DNA of 64,000 nt, from the NCBI GenBank assembly GCA_034006035.1, contig JAVETN010000013.1, positions 1 through 64,000 of the forward strand, read 5' to 3'. Source of the stretch: Desulforegulaceae bacterium (lineage in GTDB: Bacteria; Desulfobacterota; Desulfobacteria; Desulfobacterales; JACKCP01). A program made the translations under genes and the position numbers. The notes under the pieces are model-generated. The model worked only from the letters and a program-made list of their open reading frames with translations. It did no database searches and was not told where the DNA came from. Below, in pieces: positions 35,205 to 44,094 of the stretch; the first letter of the stretch is position 1; every line of letters begins with the position of its first letter.

Positions 35205-35330
35205 TTTGTCTATTATTAGTTAAATGTTATTAACACTACAAAGTTTGAGTGTCAATCATTTAAAAGAAGAGGTTTACTTTAGATTGAAAAGTCCAAAAGG
35301 GCCTGTTTTACTAAGATATCAGGCTCTTTT
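35205..35330 (+). ncRNA. Possible small RNA between divergent tatA and moxR genes
   Basis: An intrinsic-terminator-like hairpin (AAAAGGGCCTG at 35295-35305 with CAGGCTCTTTT at 35320-35330, one G-U pair, followed by TTTGGG) sits in a divergent intergenic region where no coding transcript should end. A plausible promoter lies upstream (TTTGTC 35205-35210, 17-bp spacer, TATTAA 35228-35233), predicting a transcript of about 95 bases from near 35240. It could instead be an attenuator in the moxR leader. Confidence 0.25.
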
Positions 35331-35523
35331 TTGGGTAGACTAAATCTTTTTTTAAAACCTTGGTCAATACTCTGTAAATTGCATAGGTTTGATTTTTTTA
35401 CAAAGCTGGGCTCCTGATTCAGAATAAAGAATACTTGACCTTGACTTTATCCTGATAATATTGTCAGAGGTAGCTTGAATTTTAAATACAAATAATTTTT
35501 TAATAAATTGCCGGAGAATAAAA

Positions 35524-36375
35524 ATGTCAGATAAGTTGTTAAATAAGTTTGAGGGTTCTCAAAAATATGTTCTTGACGAAGAGCTTGCAAGAATTGTTAA
35601 CATTTCCATTGGCCTTGAAATGCCGCTTTTACTTAAAGGTGAACCAGGAACCGGAAAAACAATGCTTGCCCATGCAATAGCCCAGAGCCTAAGGATGCCT
35701 CTTTTAGTCTTAAACGTCAAATCAAGCATGAAGCTTGTTGAGGCTCTTTATCAATATGACACTCTTACAAGATTGAATGACAGCCGTTTTGGTGATTCTT
35801 CAAGGGATGTGAGTAATATTGAAGATTATATTAAAATGGGAACCATAGGTAGATCTTTTACAACAGATGAAAGAACTGTTTTATTAATTGATGAAATAGA
35901 CAAGGCTGATACAGATTTTCAAGATGACATGCTTGATGTTCTTGATCAAATGGAATTTGATATAATTGAAATTGATAAAAGGGTAAGTGCAAAGAACAGG
36001 CCGGTAATAATAATTACCTCAAATGCAAAAAAAGATCTTTCAGATCCTTTTCTTGGCAGGTGCAACTTTCATCATATTGCATTTCCTGATCCAAAAATGA
36101 TGCGTAAAATTATTAATGTTCATTTTCCGACTATTGATTCTGATCTTGCTGAAAATGCAATTTCAACATTTTTTAAGTTAAGGGAGCTTGACGGAATAGA
36201 AAAACGACCGGCAACAAGAGAGCTTATAAACTGGATAAGAGCACTAGATCTGGATCCTGACTTTCGTGCAAAGGATCTTATCAAAGGCAAAGTTCCTTTC
36301 CTTGGAATTTTATTCAAAAAAAGCCCTGATTATGAAAGAGTCGGAAACGCGTTGGGCAGAAGACGATTGATTTAG
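35524..36375 (+). CDS. MoxR-family AAA+ ATPase
   Basis: A 283-residue AAA+ ATPase of the MoxR class, which activates metal-dependent or VWA-partnered complexes. Walker A GEPGTGKTMLAHA (about residues 38-50), Walker B LLIDEIDKAD, sensor 1 IITSNAKKDLSDPFLGRC and an arginine-containing C-terminal helical domain (EKRPATRELI) are visible. CCGGAGA precedes the ATG. A VWA-domain gene follows after 13 bases, the usual pairing. Confidence 0.9.
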   Translation: MSDKLLNKFEGSQKYVLDEELARIVNISIGLEMPLLLKGEPGTGKTMLAHAIAQSLRMPLLVLNVKSSMKLVEALYQYDTLTRLNDSRFGDSSRDVSNIEDYIKMGTIGRSFTTDERTVLLIDEIDKADTDFQDDMLDVLDQMEFDIIEIDKRVSAKNRPVIIITSNAKKDLSDPFLGRCNFHHIAFPDPKMMRKIINVHFPTIDSDLAENAISTFFKLRELDGIEKRPATRELINWIRALDLDPDFRAKDLIKGKVPFLGILFKKSPDYERVGNALGRRRLI

Positions 36376-36388
36376 GCGGGATAAAATT

Positions 36389-37582
36389 ATGTTTATAGGT
36401 TTTTTTTATACACTGAAAAATGTTGGGGTTCCAGTTAATCCCACAGCTTTTCTAAGACTTCAGGAAGCCTTATCAAAGGGCTTTATTACAAATCTGGATG
36501 ATTTTTATTTTTCAGCAAGAACCATCCTTGTAAAAAGTGAAAGATATTTTGACATTTATGATCAGGTCTTTGCCTATTATTTCGAAGGTGCTGAGCTTCC
36601 TGAAGAGGAAGGTCTTGAACTTGATGAAATTGTAAAGGGGCTTCTTGATGAATGGCTTAAAAATCCAAAGGAAATTTCAGATCTTCTTGGAATTGATGAA
36701 AATAAAATAAGTCAGCTTTCCCCAGAAGAATTAATAGACTATTTCAAGGAAAGACTCAAAGAGCAGACCGAACGCCACGAAGGCGGAAACAAGTGGATAG
36801 GAACAGGAGGAACCTCTCCTGTAGGGCACTCAGGATATCATCCCGGCGGAATGAGAGTGGGAGGGGTTTCAAGGAATAAATCCGCTTTAAAAGTTGCCAA
36901 TGAAAGAAGATATAAAGATTACTCAGGAAGAGGCCCTTTAAATCAGTCCATGATAGGCGAAGCACTTAAAAGACTTAGGAATTTGATTCCTGCAGGGCCA
37001 AAAGATCAGGTAAATATTGACAAGTCTATTTATCAGACCATGAAAAATGCAGGTGAAATTGAAATAATTTTTGACAGATCCCTTAAAGACAAGCTCAAGG
37101 TTGTTCTTGCAATAGATAATGGCGGCTGGTCAATGGATCCCTATGTTGATTTGGTTCAGACTCTTTTTGATTATGCCAGGGCTCAGTTCAAGGAAGTAAA
37201 AACGTATTTTTTTCACAATACAATCTATGATTATGTTTGGGAAGATTCCACAAGATATAAAAAACCTGTGAAGGTTTCGGACTTTTCAAAGTTTGATCCT
37301 GAAACAAGGTTTATTATTATTGGCGATGCAAGTATGGCTCCCTATGAACTTCTTGCAAGAAACGGGGCAATAAGTATAAGCCAGATGTCTGGGAAACCAA
37401 GCGTTGAACAGCTCCAGTTTATCACTGAAACTTTTCCCCATCATGTATGGCTAAATCCGGTTCCAGGCTCTGTCTGGGGATATACACATACAATTACTGT
37501 TATTTCACGTCTTTTTCCCATGTTTGAGTTTACCCTGGATGGTCTTGAGGGTGCAGTTACCCAGCTGATGAAAAAAGATTGA
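36389..37582 (+). CDS. VWA-domain (CoxE-like) protein
   Basis: A 397-residue protein of the CoxE/VWA family that partners MoxR ATPases. The N-terminal helical region (VPVNPTAFLRLQEAL) and glycine-rich linker (about residues 130-165, GTGGTSPVGHSGYHPGGMRVGG) lead to a VWA domain at about residues 225-390. The metal-ion (MIDAS) motif DxSxS is degenerate here: IDNGGWSMDP. A later aspartate (IIIGDASM) is kept. GGCGGGAT precedes the ATG. Client protein unknown. Confidence 0.82.
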   Translation: MFIGFFYTLKNVGVPVNPTAFLRLQEALSKGFITNLDDFYFSARTILVKSERYFDIYDQVFAYYFEGAELPEEEGLELDEIVKGLLDEWLKNPKEISDLLGIDENKISQLSPEELIDYFKERLKEQTERHEGGNKWIGTGGTSPVGHSGYHPGGMRVGGVSRNKSALKVANERRYKDYSGRGPLNQSMIGEALKRLRNLIPAGPKDQVNIDKSIYQTMKNAGEIEIIFDRSLKDKLKVVLAIDNGGWSMDPYVDLVQTLFDYARAQFKEVKTYFFHNTIYDYVWEDSTRYKKPVKVSDFSKFDPETRFIIIGDASMAPYELLARNGAISISQMSGKPSVEQLQFITETFPHHVWLNPVPGSVWGYTHTITVISRLFPMFEFTLDGLEGAVTQLMKKD

Positions 37583-37776
37583 TAGTTGTTTAATCTTAAT
37601 TTTAGAATACAAAATTATTTTAGGCTGGGTTACTTTTTTATGTTTTTTGGGATTTAAATTTTTATACTTTGGTGCAACTTTGTAAAAATTTAATTTTTTA
37701 AATCGGAATTGTTTTGAATTTAGCCTTATCATTTAAATAAAATTAGTTTTGAGTAAAGGCCTATAATGGAGAGCAA

Positions 37777-38811
37777 ATGAAGAGCTGGTTTATATTAATT
37801 TTAATTTCAGTCTTTTTTTTAACTGGTTTAAACGGCTGTGATTCAAAAGAAAAAGAAAAAACCTGGCGTTTAACTTATAGTGTTTTTTTTCCTGCATCCC
37901 ATGAACAATTCAAAGCTGCAGAAAACTGGGCCCGGGAAATTGAAGCAAAAACAAACAATAAAGTCAGAATTGTAATATTTCCAGGGGGAACCTTAACCAG
38001 TGCAAAAAACTGCTATGATGGTGTTGTTTCAGGTATTTCAGATATAGGAATGTCTTGTTTTGGATATACAAGAGGAAAATTCCCTGTAATGGAAAGTCTT
38101 GATTTGCCCCTTGGATACCCCGATGGAATAACTGCTTCAAAAGCGGTTAATGAATTTTATAAAAATTTGAGGCCAAAAGAGCTTGATGAGGTAAAAGTTT
38201 TATATGTTCATGCCCATGGGCCGGGGCTTCTTCACAGTGTAAAAAAAGTTGAAACCCTTGAAGATTTTTCAAAACTTAAAATAAGATCCACAGGGCTTAG
38301 TTCAAAGGTTGTTGAATCCCTTGGGGGTATTCCTGTTGCCATGGCTCAGGGAGAGACCTATGAAGCAGTCAAAAGAGGAGTGGTGGAAGGAACATTTGGA
38401 CCCATTGAAGTTTTAAAAGGCTGGAGACAGGCTGAAGTTGTAAAGTCAACAACAGACACTTCCAACATAGGATATACCACAACAATGTATGTTGTGATGA
38501 ATAAGAAAAAATGGGAAAGTCTTCCTGAAGAAATAAGAAAAGCCATTGAAAAAATAAATGAAAAAGCTGTTTTAGCCCATGGAGCAGCCTGGGATAAAAG
38601 CGATGCTGAGGGAAAAAAATTGAGCCTTGAACTTGGTAATAGCTATCTTACTCTTTCCCAGGAAGAAAAAGCTTTGTGGAAGGAAAAAGTTAGCCCTGTT
38701 ATTCAGGAATATATTGATTCTGCAAATTCAAACGGATTTGACGGTAAAAAAATAGTTGGTGAAATTTTAAGGCTTATCAAAATCCATTCAAAAGATGCTG
38801 GTACTGAATAA
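37777..38811 (+). CDS. dctP: TRAP transporter substrate-binding protein (DctP-type)
   Basis: A 344-residue periplasmic solute receptor, here lipid-anchored: the signal segment ends in the lipobox LNGC (about residues 18-21). Family segments WAREIEAKTNNKVRIVIFPG, LKIRSTGLSSKVVESLGG and GVVEGTFGP are present, the second containing the arginine that binds the ligand carboxylate. It likely binds an organic acid. TGGAGAG precedes the ATG. It is separated from dctQM by a terminator. Confidence 0.9.
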   Translation: MKSWFILILISVFFLTGLNGCDSKEKEKTWRLTYSVFFPASHEQFKAAENWAREIEAKTNNKVRIVIFPGGTLTSAKNCYDGVVSGISDIGMSCFGYTRGKFPVMESLDLPLGYPDGITASKAVNEFYKNLRPKELDEVKVLYVHAHGPGLLHSVKKVETLEDFSKLKIRSTGLSSKVVESLGGIPVAMAQGETYEAVKRGVVEGTFGPIEVLKGWRQAEVVKSTTDTSNIGYTTTMYVVMNKKKWESLPEEIRKAIEKINEKAVLAHGAAWDKSDAEGKKLSLELGNSYLTLSQEEKALWKEKVSPVIQEYIDSANSNGFDGKKIVGEILRLIKIHSKDAGTE

Positions 38812-38845
38812 AATCTGATTTTAAAAACTTTTAATTTCAATCAGG

Positions 38846-38883
38846 CTTGATAAAATTAAAAAAGTCCTAATAACTTTATCAAG
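38846..38883 (+). terminator. Terminator between dctP and dctQM
   Basis: Arms CTTGATAAA (38846-38854) and TTTATCAAG (38875-38883), followed immediately by TTTTTTG. It could let the binding protein be made in excess over the membrane subunits. Confidence 0.7.
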
Positions 38884-39037
38884 TTTTTTGATTTTAAGAT
38901 AAAAGTTTATATAAAAGACTTTACTTTTGTAAAAAGTTCTAATTTTCAGGTATAGGCAAAACTATGATGGACATAAAAACTTAAAAATAATATAACAACC
39001 GGGTTTTAGGCTTATAAATTTTGCAAAAGGTTGAACT

Positions 39038-39538
39038 TTGGTTTCAAGAATTAATAAAAAAACAGATAAAATTATTACACATCTTGCTCTCAAGCTTAAT
39101 TACGGAGCGTGTATTACCCTTTTTCTTATGATGCTCATAACCTGTGTTGATATCATAATGAGATTTTTTAGACATCCTCTTCCCGGAGCATATGAACTTG
39201 TGGGTTTTTTTGGTTCCCTTACTGTTGCTTTTGCATTGGCTGCAACCTCCCTTGGAAAAGGGCATATAGCTGTTGAGTATCTTGTAAGTAAATTCCCAGA
39301 AAAGCTTCATAACTTTATAGAAAGAATCAACTGCTTTGTTTGTTCAATAATTTTTGGAGTTATTACATATCAGACGTTTTTATATTCTTTCAGCTTAAAG
39401 GCAAGCAATGAAGTCTCAATGACACTTCAGGTGCCGCTTTATCCTTTTTCAATGGGAATAGCTGTTGGTTGTGCCATGGTTTCAATAGTTATGCTTTTTC
39501 AGTCTTTAAATCTTGCCCGTTATGGCTTAGGGGAGTGA
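39038..39538 (+). CDS. dctQ: TRAP transporter small permease (DctQ-type)
   Basis: A 166-residue membrane protein with four helices and the family pattern (YGACITLFLMMLITCVDIIMRFF, GAYELVGFFGSLTVAFALA). The start is TTG 39038 with AAAAGG seven bases upstream. It is coupled to dctM one base downstream. Confidence 0.85.
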   Translation: MVSRINKKTDKIITHLALKLNYGACITLFLMMLITCVDIIMRFFRHPLPGAYELVGFFGSLTVAFALAATSLGKGHIAVEYLVSKFPEKLHNFIERINCFVCSIIFGVITYQTFLYSFSLKASNEVSMTLQVPLYPFSMGIAVGCAMVSIVMLFQSLNLARYGLGE

Positions 39539-39539
39539 A

Positions 39540-40844
39540 ATGTCTTTTACTCTTATAGGAATAATTGGAGTTTTAGCGCTTTTTGTGCTTATTTTTTTAA
39601 GAATGCCTGTTGGTTTTGCCATGCTTTTAACAGGAGTTGTTGGATTTGCAGTGATTGTATCGCCTTCAGCCGCCCTGGCAATGATGGTAAATGATTTAGT
39701 AGATGTTTTTGGTTCATACAGCCTCACTGTTATTCCTTTGTTTATTCTAATGGGCCAGGTTGCTTTTCATGCTGGAATAAGCACCAGACTGTTTTCTGTT
39801 GCACATAAATGGATAGGTCATCTTCCAGGAGGAATGGCAATAGCAGCAATTGGTGCCTGTGCTGGATTTTCTGCAATTTGTGGTTCTACCAATGCAACTG
39901 CTGCAACAATGGCGGCTGTAACCCTTCCTGAAATGAAAAAATATAAATACTCAGATGCCCTTGCAACCGGAGTTATTGCTGCAGGCGGAAGTCTTGGTAT
40001 TTTAATTCCTCCAAGTGTTATTTTCATTGTTTACGGGATTATAACAGAGCAATCAATTGGTGATCTTTTTATGGCAGGAATTATTCCCGGAGTTGTTCTT
40101 ACTCTTTTATTTTCAATTGTTGTTGTTGTTTGGAGTATTTTGAGGCCAATGGATGCCCCAAGAGGTGAAAAGCACGATTTTAAAACAAAAATAAAATCCC
40201 TTACAGGAGTTTTAGAAACAATTTTGCTTTTTATCCTGGTTATGGGAGGTCTTTTTGGAGGTTTATTCACTCCAACAGAAGCTGCAGGTGTAGGATCTTT
40301 TGGAACAATAATTTTAGCTGTTTTAAGAAGAAATATTAATTTCAAAGGGCTTTTGGACGCTTTTACAGAAACAACAAGAATTTCATGTATGATTTTAATG
40401 ATTGTTGCAGGAGCTACAGTTTTGGGACATTTCCTTGCAATAACCCAGATTCCCTTTCAAATAGCAGGCTGGGTAGGGGGGCTTGATTTTCCCTCATGGG
40501 CTGTAATTTCAATTATAATTTTAATTTACGTTATAGGCGGCTGTTTTATTGATGCACTTGCACTTATAATGCTAACAGTTCCAATTTTTTATCCGGTTGT
40601 AATAGGACTTGGGTACAATCCTGTGTGGTTTGGGGTTGTAATAGTGCTTGTCACCCAAATTGGAGTTATCACCCCTCCGGTTGGTATCAATGTTTATGTT
40701 GTTAGAAGTGTGGCAACAAATGTAAGAATTGAAACAATATTCAGGGGGGTAGTTCCTCTTTTATTTGCAATAATAGCGGCCACTGCTCTTTTGTTGATTT
40801 TTCCTTCCCTTGCTTTGTTTCTTCCTGAATTCATGGCAAAATAA
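39540..40844 (+). CDS. dctM: TRAP transporter large permease (DctM-type)
   Basis: A 434-residue membrane protein with about twelve helices that couples solute import to Na+ or H+. Conserved parts include RMPVGFAMLLTG, the GFSAICGSTNATAATMAAVTLPEM loop and GSLGILIPPS. It completes the DctPQM system. The solute is unknown. Confidence 0.92.
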   Translation: MSFTLIGIIGVLALFVLIFLRMPVGFAMLLTGVVGFAVIVSPSAALAMMVNDLVDVFGSYSLTVIPLFILMGQVAFHAGISTRLFSVAHKWIGHLPGGMAIAAIGACAGFSAICGSTNATAATMAAVTLPEMKKYKYSDALATGVIAAGGSLGILIPPSVIFIVYGIITEQSIGDLFMAGIIPGVVLTLLFSIVVVVWSILRPMDAPRGEKHDFKTKIKSLTGVLETILLFILVMGGLFGGLFTPTEAAGVGSFGTIILAVLRRNINFKGLLDAFTETTRISCMILMIVAGATVLGHFLAITQIPFQIAGWVGGLDFPSWAVISIIILIYVIGGCFIDALALIMLTVPIFYPVVIGLGYNPVWFGVVIVLVTQIGVITPPVGINVYVVRSVATNVRIETIFRGVVPLLFAIIAATALLLIFPSLALFLPEFMAK

Positions 40845-40845
40845 A

Positions 40846-41307
40846 ATGAAAATATTTGTAGATGCAGATGCCTGTCCCAAGGAAATAAAACAATTTATTT
40901 TTGATGTCTCAAGAAGAACAAAAATAAAATCAGCCTTTGTTTCAAACAAGCCAATAAAAGTGCCTTTATCTCCTCATATAGAAACAATAGTTGTAACTGC
41001 AGATAATGATGCTGCAGACAATGAAATAGTAAAACTTGCAAAAGAAAAAGATCTTTGTGTTACTTCAGATATTCCCCTTGCCTCATTTTTAATTGAAAAA
41101 GAATGTTTTGTCTTAAGTCCTTTTGGTGAGCTTTTTACAAAAGAAAATATAAAAGCAAAATTAAATACAAGAGATTTTATGGATTCTTTAAGGGGAAGCG
41201 GGATTAATCCAAAAGGAAGTCCTCCTTTTTCTGTGAAAAACAAACATCTTTTTTCAAACAATTTTGATAAGATTATTGTAAGATATTTAAACAGTTTAAA
41301 AAAATAA
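40846..41307 (+). CDS. UPF0178 / DUF188 (YaiI-like) protein
   Basis: A 153-residue PIN-like-fold protein of the YaiI/YqxD family. It starts MKIFVDADACPKEIKQF, keeping the acidic cluster (D5, D7), TADNDAADNEIVKLA and DIPLASFLI. The C-terminal LRGSGINPKGSPPF is typical. The longer frame from 40810 overlaps dctM; ATG 40846, one base after the dctM stop, matches the family start. Function unproven. Confidence 0.88.
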   Translation: MKIFVDADACPKEIKQFIFDVSRRTKIKSAFVSNKPIKVPLSPHIETIVVTADNDAADNEIVKLAKEKDLCVTSDIPLASFLIEKECFVLSPFGELFTKENIKAKLNTRDFMDSLRGSGINPKGSPPFSVKNKHLFSNNFDKIIVRYLNSLKK

Positions 41308-41317
41308 ATTTCAGGGT

Positions 41318-42223
41318 TTAAATTTCCTTTTTACCAAACAAATCTTCTTTTTTTTCCCACCTGTCATGAAACCAGAACCAATGTTCAGGGGTTTGATAAA
41401 TTTTTTCACCCAAAACTTTATTGTAGATTTCTGTATATGTTTTTAAATCTTTTTTAAAGTCCGATCTTAAAGGTCTTTTTAAAGGAGGAAAAAACTTTAA
41501 TTTATATTTGCCATTTTCAAGCCTATAGCAAAAAATTGGAACTATTTCAGGTTTGTATCTTAAATCAAAAAGAGCAATCCCCTTGTTTGTTTTTGAAGGA
41601 TGTCCCATGAAAGAAGCATCAACAGCAGAGTTTCCAAGGGCCCTTTGATCTGTTAAAACTCCTACCACTCCTTTTTTTCTTAAAATCTGGCTTATCATTG
41701 TTGCACTTTGCTTTTTGTCTATAACAAGATTACCTGTTTTTCTTCTTATGGTTTTTATGAGCTGATCAAGGGGTTCAAAGTCAAGTTTTCTTGCTATGAG
41801 GTGAATGGGTTGATGAAGAATAAGAGGGGCAGACAAGGCCATTAGTTCCCAGTTTCCAAAATGAGCACTTAAAAGAAAAATCGGCCTGTTTGATTTTTTT
41901 GCCTTTAAATAATTTTCAAAACCTTCAACTTTTTCAATTTCATTGATAATTTGAGATTTAGAAAGCCTTTTTAGCCTTAAAATTTCAAATGTTGTTATTG
42001 AATGGAAAATAAAGTTTTTTCTTGCCAGTTTTTTTATCTCCACAGGACTCATTTTGTCTGAATATATTTTTTTAAGGTTATGGATGGCAATAAACCTTCT
42101 TTTTTTGCCAAAGGCAAACCAGATTTTTCCAAAAAAAATTCCAAGATATCTTCCAGTTGATTTTGGGATAAATGAAAGAAAATTTGCAATCATATTTATT
42201 ATAATAGTTTGAAGTTTTTGCAT
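41318..42223 (-). CDS. Lipid A biosynthesis acyltransferase (LpxL/HtrB family)
   Basis: A 301-residue inner-membrane acyltransferase that adds secondary acyl chains to lipid A. The N-terminal segment (IIINMIANFLSFIPKSTG) is followed by FAFGKKRRFIAIHNLKKIY and the catalytic H-X4-E motif HFGNWE (about residues 129-134), then a basic C-terminal half ending PEHWFWFHDRWE. ATG 42223 starts one base after the tatD-like stop and matches the family length; the longer frame to 42322 overlaps that gene. It shows the cell is Gram-negative. Confidence 0.88.
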   Translation of the reverse strand: MQKLQTIIINMIANFLSFIPKSTGRYLGIFFGKIWFAFGKKRRFIAIHNLKKIYSDKMSPVEIKKLARKNFIFHSITTFEILRLKRLSKSQIINEIEKVEGFENYLKAKKSNRPIFLLSAHFGNWELMALSAPLILHQPIHLIARKLDFEPLDQLIKTIRRKTGNLVIDKKQSATMISQILRKKGVVGVLTDQRALGNSAVDASFMGHPSKTNKGIALFDLRYKPEIVPIFCYRLENGKYKLKFFPPLKRPLRSDFKKDLKTYTEIYNKVLGEKIYQTPEHWFWFHDRWEKKEDLFGKKEI

Positions 42224-42224
42224 T

Positions 42225-43001
42225 TTAGTTTCCAATTCTAAAAAGGGAACAAGTGTTTTGAAAAATAGTTTCTGAAGTTTTTGAAACATCAATATTTTTG
42301 ATCTCGGCAATTTTTTTAACAATTACAGGAAGAAAAGAAGGCTCATTTCTTCTTGTTTTGTTTTTATGGGGTGCAGGGGTAAGATAGGGAGAATCAGTTT
42401 CAACAAGAATTCTGTCAAGGGGAATATCTTTTAAAAGTTCTCTTAGTTTTTCTCCTCGTTTTTTTATTGTAAGAATTCCTGTAATCCCTATGTAAAAACC
42501 CAGATCAAGATATGAGAAAAGCTCATCTCTATCACCGCTAAAGCAATGAACAACCCCGTTTTTTATATTTTGACTTTGAATTATTTCAAGAAATCTTTTG
42601 TTAGTGTCCCTTTCGTGAAAAATAAGGGGAAGATCAAGAGCAGATGCTTCTTCAATTTGTCTTAAAAACCATTTTTCCTGGTCTTTTTGGGGAGAATGCA
42701 TTCTATTGAAATCAAGTCCTGTTTCTCCCCAGGCTTTTACTTTTTCATCTTTTGCCATTTCTTTAAGTTTAGATATTATTTCTTCCGAGCAATTTGATGA
42801 ATCATGGGGGTGAACTCCCACTGAAATAAATACATTTTTATATTTTCTTGCAATTTCAAGGGCTTTTTTACAGGTGTTTAAACTGACTCCTGCAATCATT
42901 AAATGGGAAACTCCATTTTTTGCTGCCCTTTCAATTACCTGGGGCAGATCTTTGTTAAAGCTTTTGTCGTTTATGTGGCAATGACTTTCAAAAATTTTCA
43001 T
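42225..43001 (-). CDS. TatD-family metal-dependent hydrolase / DNase
   Basis: A 258-residue TIM-barrel nuclease with the metal-ligand motifs SHCHIN (residues 6-11), GETGLDF, HERD, VVHCFSGD and ETDSPYL. It acts on DNA 3' ends or related substrates in the cytoplasm. The N-terminal SHCH differs slightly from the usual D-x-H-C-H. It is translationally tied to the LpxL-like gene downstream. Confidence 0.92.
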   Translation of the reverse strand: MKIFESHCHINDKSFNKDLPQVIERAAKNGVSHLMIAGVSLNTCKKALEIARKYKNVFISVGVHPHDSSNCSEEIISKLKEMAKDEKVKAWGETGLDFNRMHSPQKDQEKWFLRQIEEASALDLPLIFHERDTNKRFLEIIQSQNIKNGVVHCFSGDRDELFSYLDLGFYIGITGILTIKKRGEKLRELLKDIPLDRILVETDSPYLTPAPHKNKTRRNEPSFLPVIVKKIAEIKNIDVSKTSETIFQNTCSLFRIGN

Positions 43002-43248
43002 TTAAATCCTGCTTTTTTTGTCACGTTAATAGTTTTTGTATCTCAATAGCACTGGAATAATAAAAATTCAACCTGTGCAGGAGGCTGTTTAAGTTTTATA
43101 AGCCTTTCAGGTTCAAGTTTCAAATAGCCAACCCGGGTTTTAGTTAGAATAATTTCTGATTTTATTGCTTGATAAGGAAGTCTATTGTGAATAAAGTATT
43201 TTTAGAAATAATCTGACACTTGGAAAAAAAATTCCTGAGGAGATATTT
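43002..43248. other. Divergent intergenic region between tatD-like and nfnA genes
   Basis: About 250 bases with a small AGGCT/AGCCT hairpin (43091-43115). GAGGAGAT before 43249 is the ribosome binding site of nfnA. No other feature recognised. Confidence 0.4.
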
Positions 43249-44094
43249 ATGTATGAGATAGTCAAAAGAAAAGAAATAGCAAAAGATATAATTTTAAATG
43301 AGATTAAGGCTGCAGATATTGCCATGAAGGCAAATCCAGGTCAGTTTGTTCTTGTTAAGGCCAATGAACATGGAGAAAGAGTTCCTTTTACAATTGCCAT
43401 CTCAGATAAAAAAAAGGGCACAATCACAATAATTTATATGGTTATTGGAAAATCAACCATGATTTTTTCTTCCCTTAAAGAAGGAGATTATTTTGAAGAT
43501 GTGATTGGTCCCCTTGGAATGGCTACTCATTTGGAAAAGCTTGAAAGAGTTGTTTGTGTTGGAGGAGGAACAGGAATAGCTGTTTTATATCCCCTGGCAA
43601 AAGGTTTTGTTGAAAAAGGCAGCAATGTTGATGTGATTTTAGGTGCGAGAAATAAAGAGCTTTTGATTTTAAAAGATGAAATGGATGAGATTGCAAAAAA
43701 TCTTATTATTTGTACTGATGACGGGAGCCTGGGAAGAAAAGGTTTTGTTACAGAGGCTTTAAAAGATGAGCTTGAAAAAGGAAAAGTTGATCTTGTAATT
43801 GCTGTTGGTCCTGTGATGATGATGAAGGCTGTTTCAGAGCTTACTAAAAAATATAAGACCAAAACTTTGGTGAGCCTAAATCCTATTATGATTGACGGAA
43901 CAGGAATGTGCGGTTGCTGTCGTGTAAGTGTTGGCGGTAAAACAAAGTTTGCCTGTGTTGACGGGCCTGAATTTGACGGCCATGAAGTGGATTTTAATGA
44001 GCTTCAAATGAGACTTACAGCATATAAGGACAAGGAGAAAAAAGCCTGTGAAGATTATAAATGTAAAGTAAGAGAGCAGGGGGACAATAAATAA
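43249..44094 (+). CDS. nfnA: Ferredoxin-NADP+ reductase subunit alpha (NfnA / SudB-like)
   Basis: A 281-residue FAD- and NAD-binding subunit with a [2Fe-2S] site. The N-terminal FAD barrel contains RVPFTIAIS, the NAD domain GGGTGIAVLYPLAKG, and the C-terminus a cysteine cluster MCGCCRVSVGGKTKFAC. With the next gene it forms the NADH-dependent reduced ferredoxin:NADP+ transhydrogenase, an electron-bifurcating enzyme of anaerobes. The alternative name sulfide dehydrogenase subunit is used for the same family. Overlaps the next gene by one base. Confidence 0.9.
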   Translation: MYEIVKRKEIAKDIILNEIKAADIAMKANPGQFVLVKANEHGERVPFTIAISDKKKGTITIIYMVIGKSTMIFSSLKEGDYFEDVIGPLGMATHLEKLERVVCVGGGTGIAVLYPLAKGFVEKGSNVDVILGARNKELLILKDEMDEIAKNLIICTDDGSLGRKGFVTEALKDELEKGKVDLVIAVGPVMMMKAVSELTKKYKTKTLVSLNPIMIDGTGMCGCCRVSVGGKTKFACVDGPEFDGHEVDFNELQMRLTAYKDKEKKACEDYKCKVREQGDNK

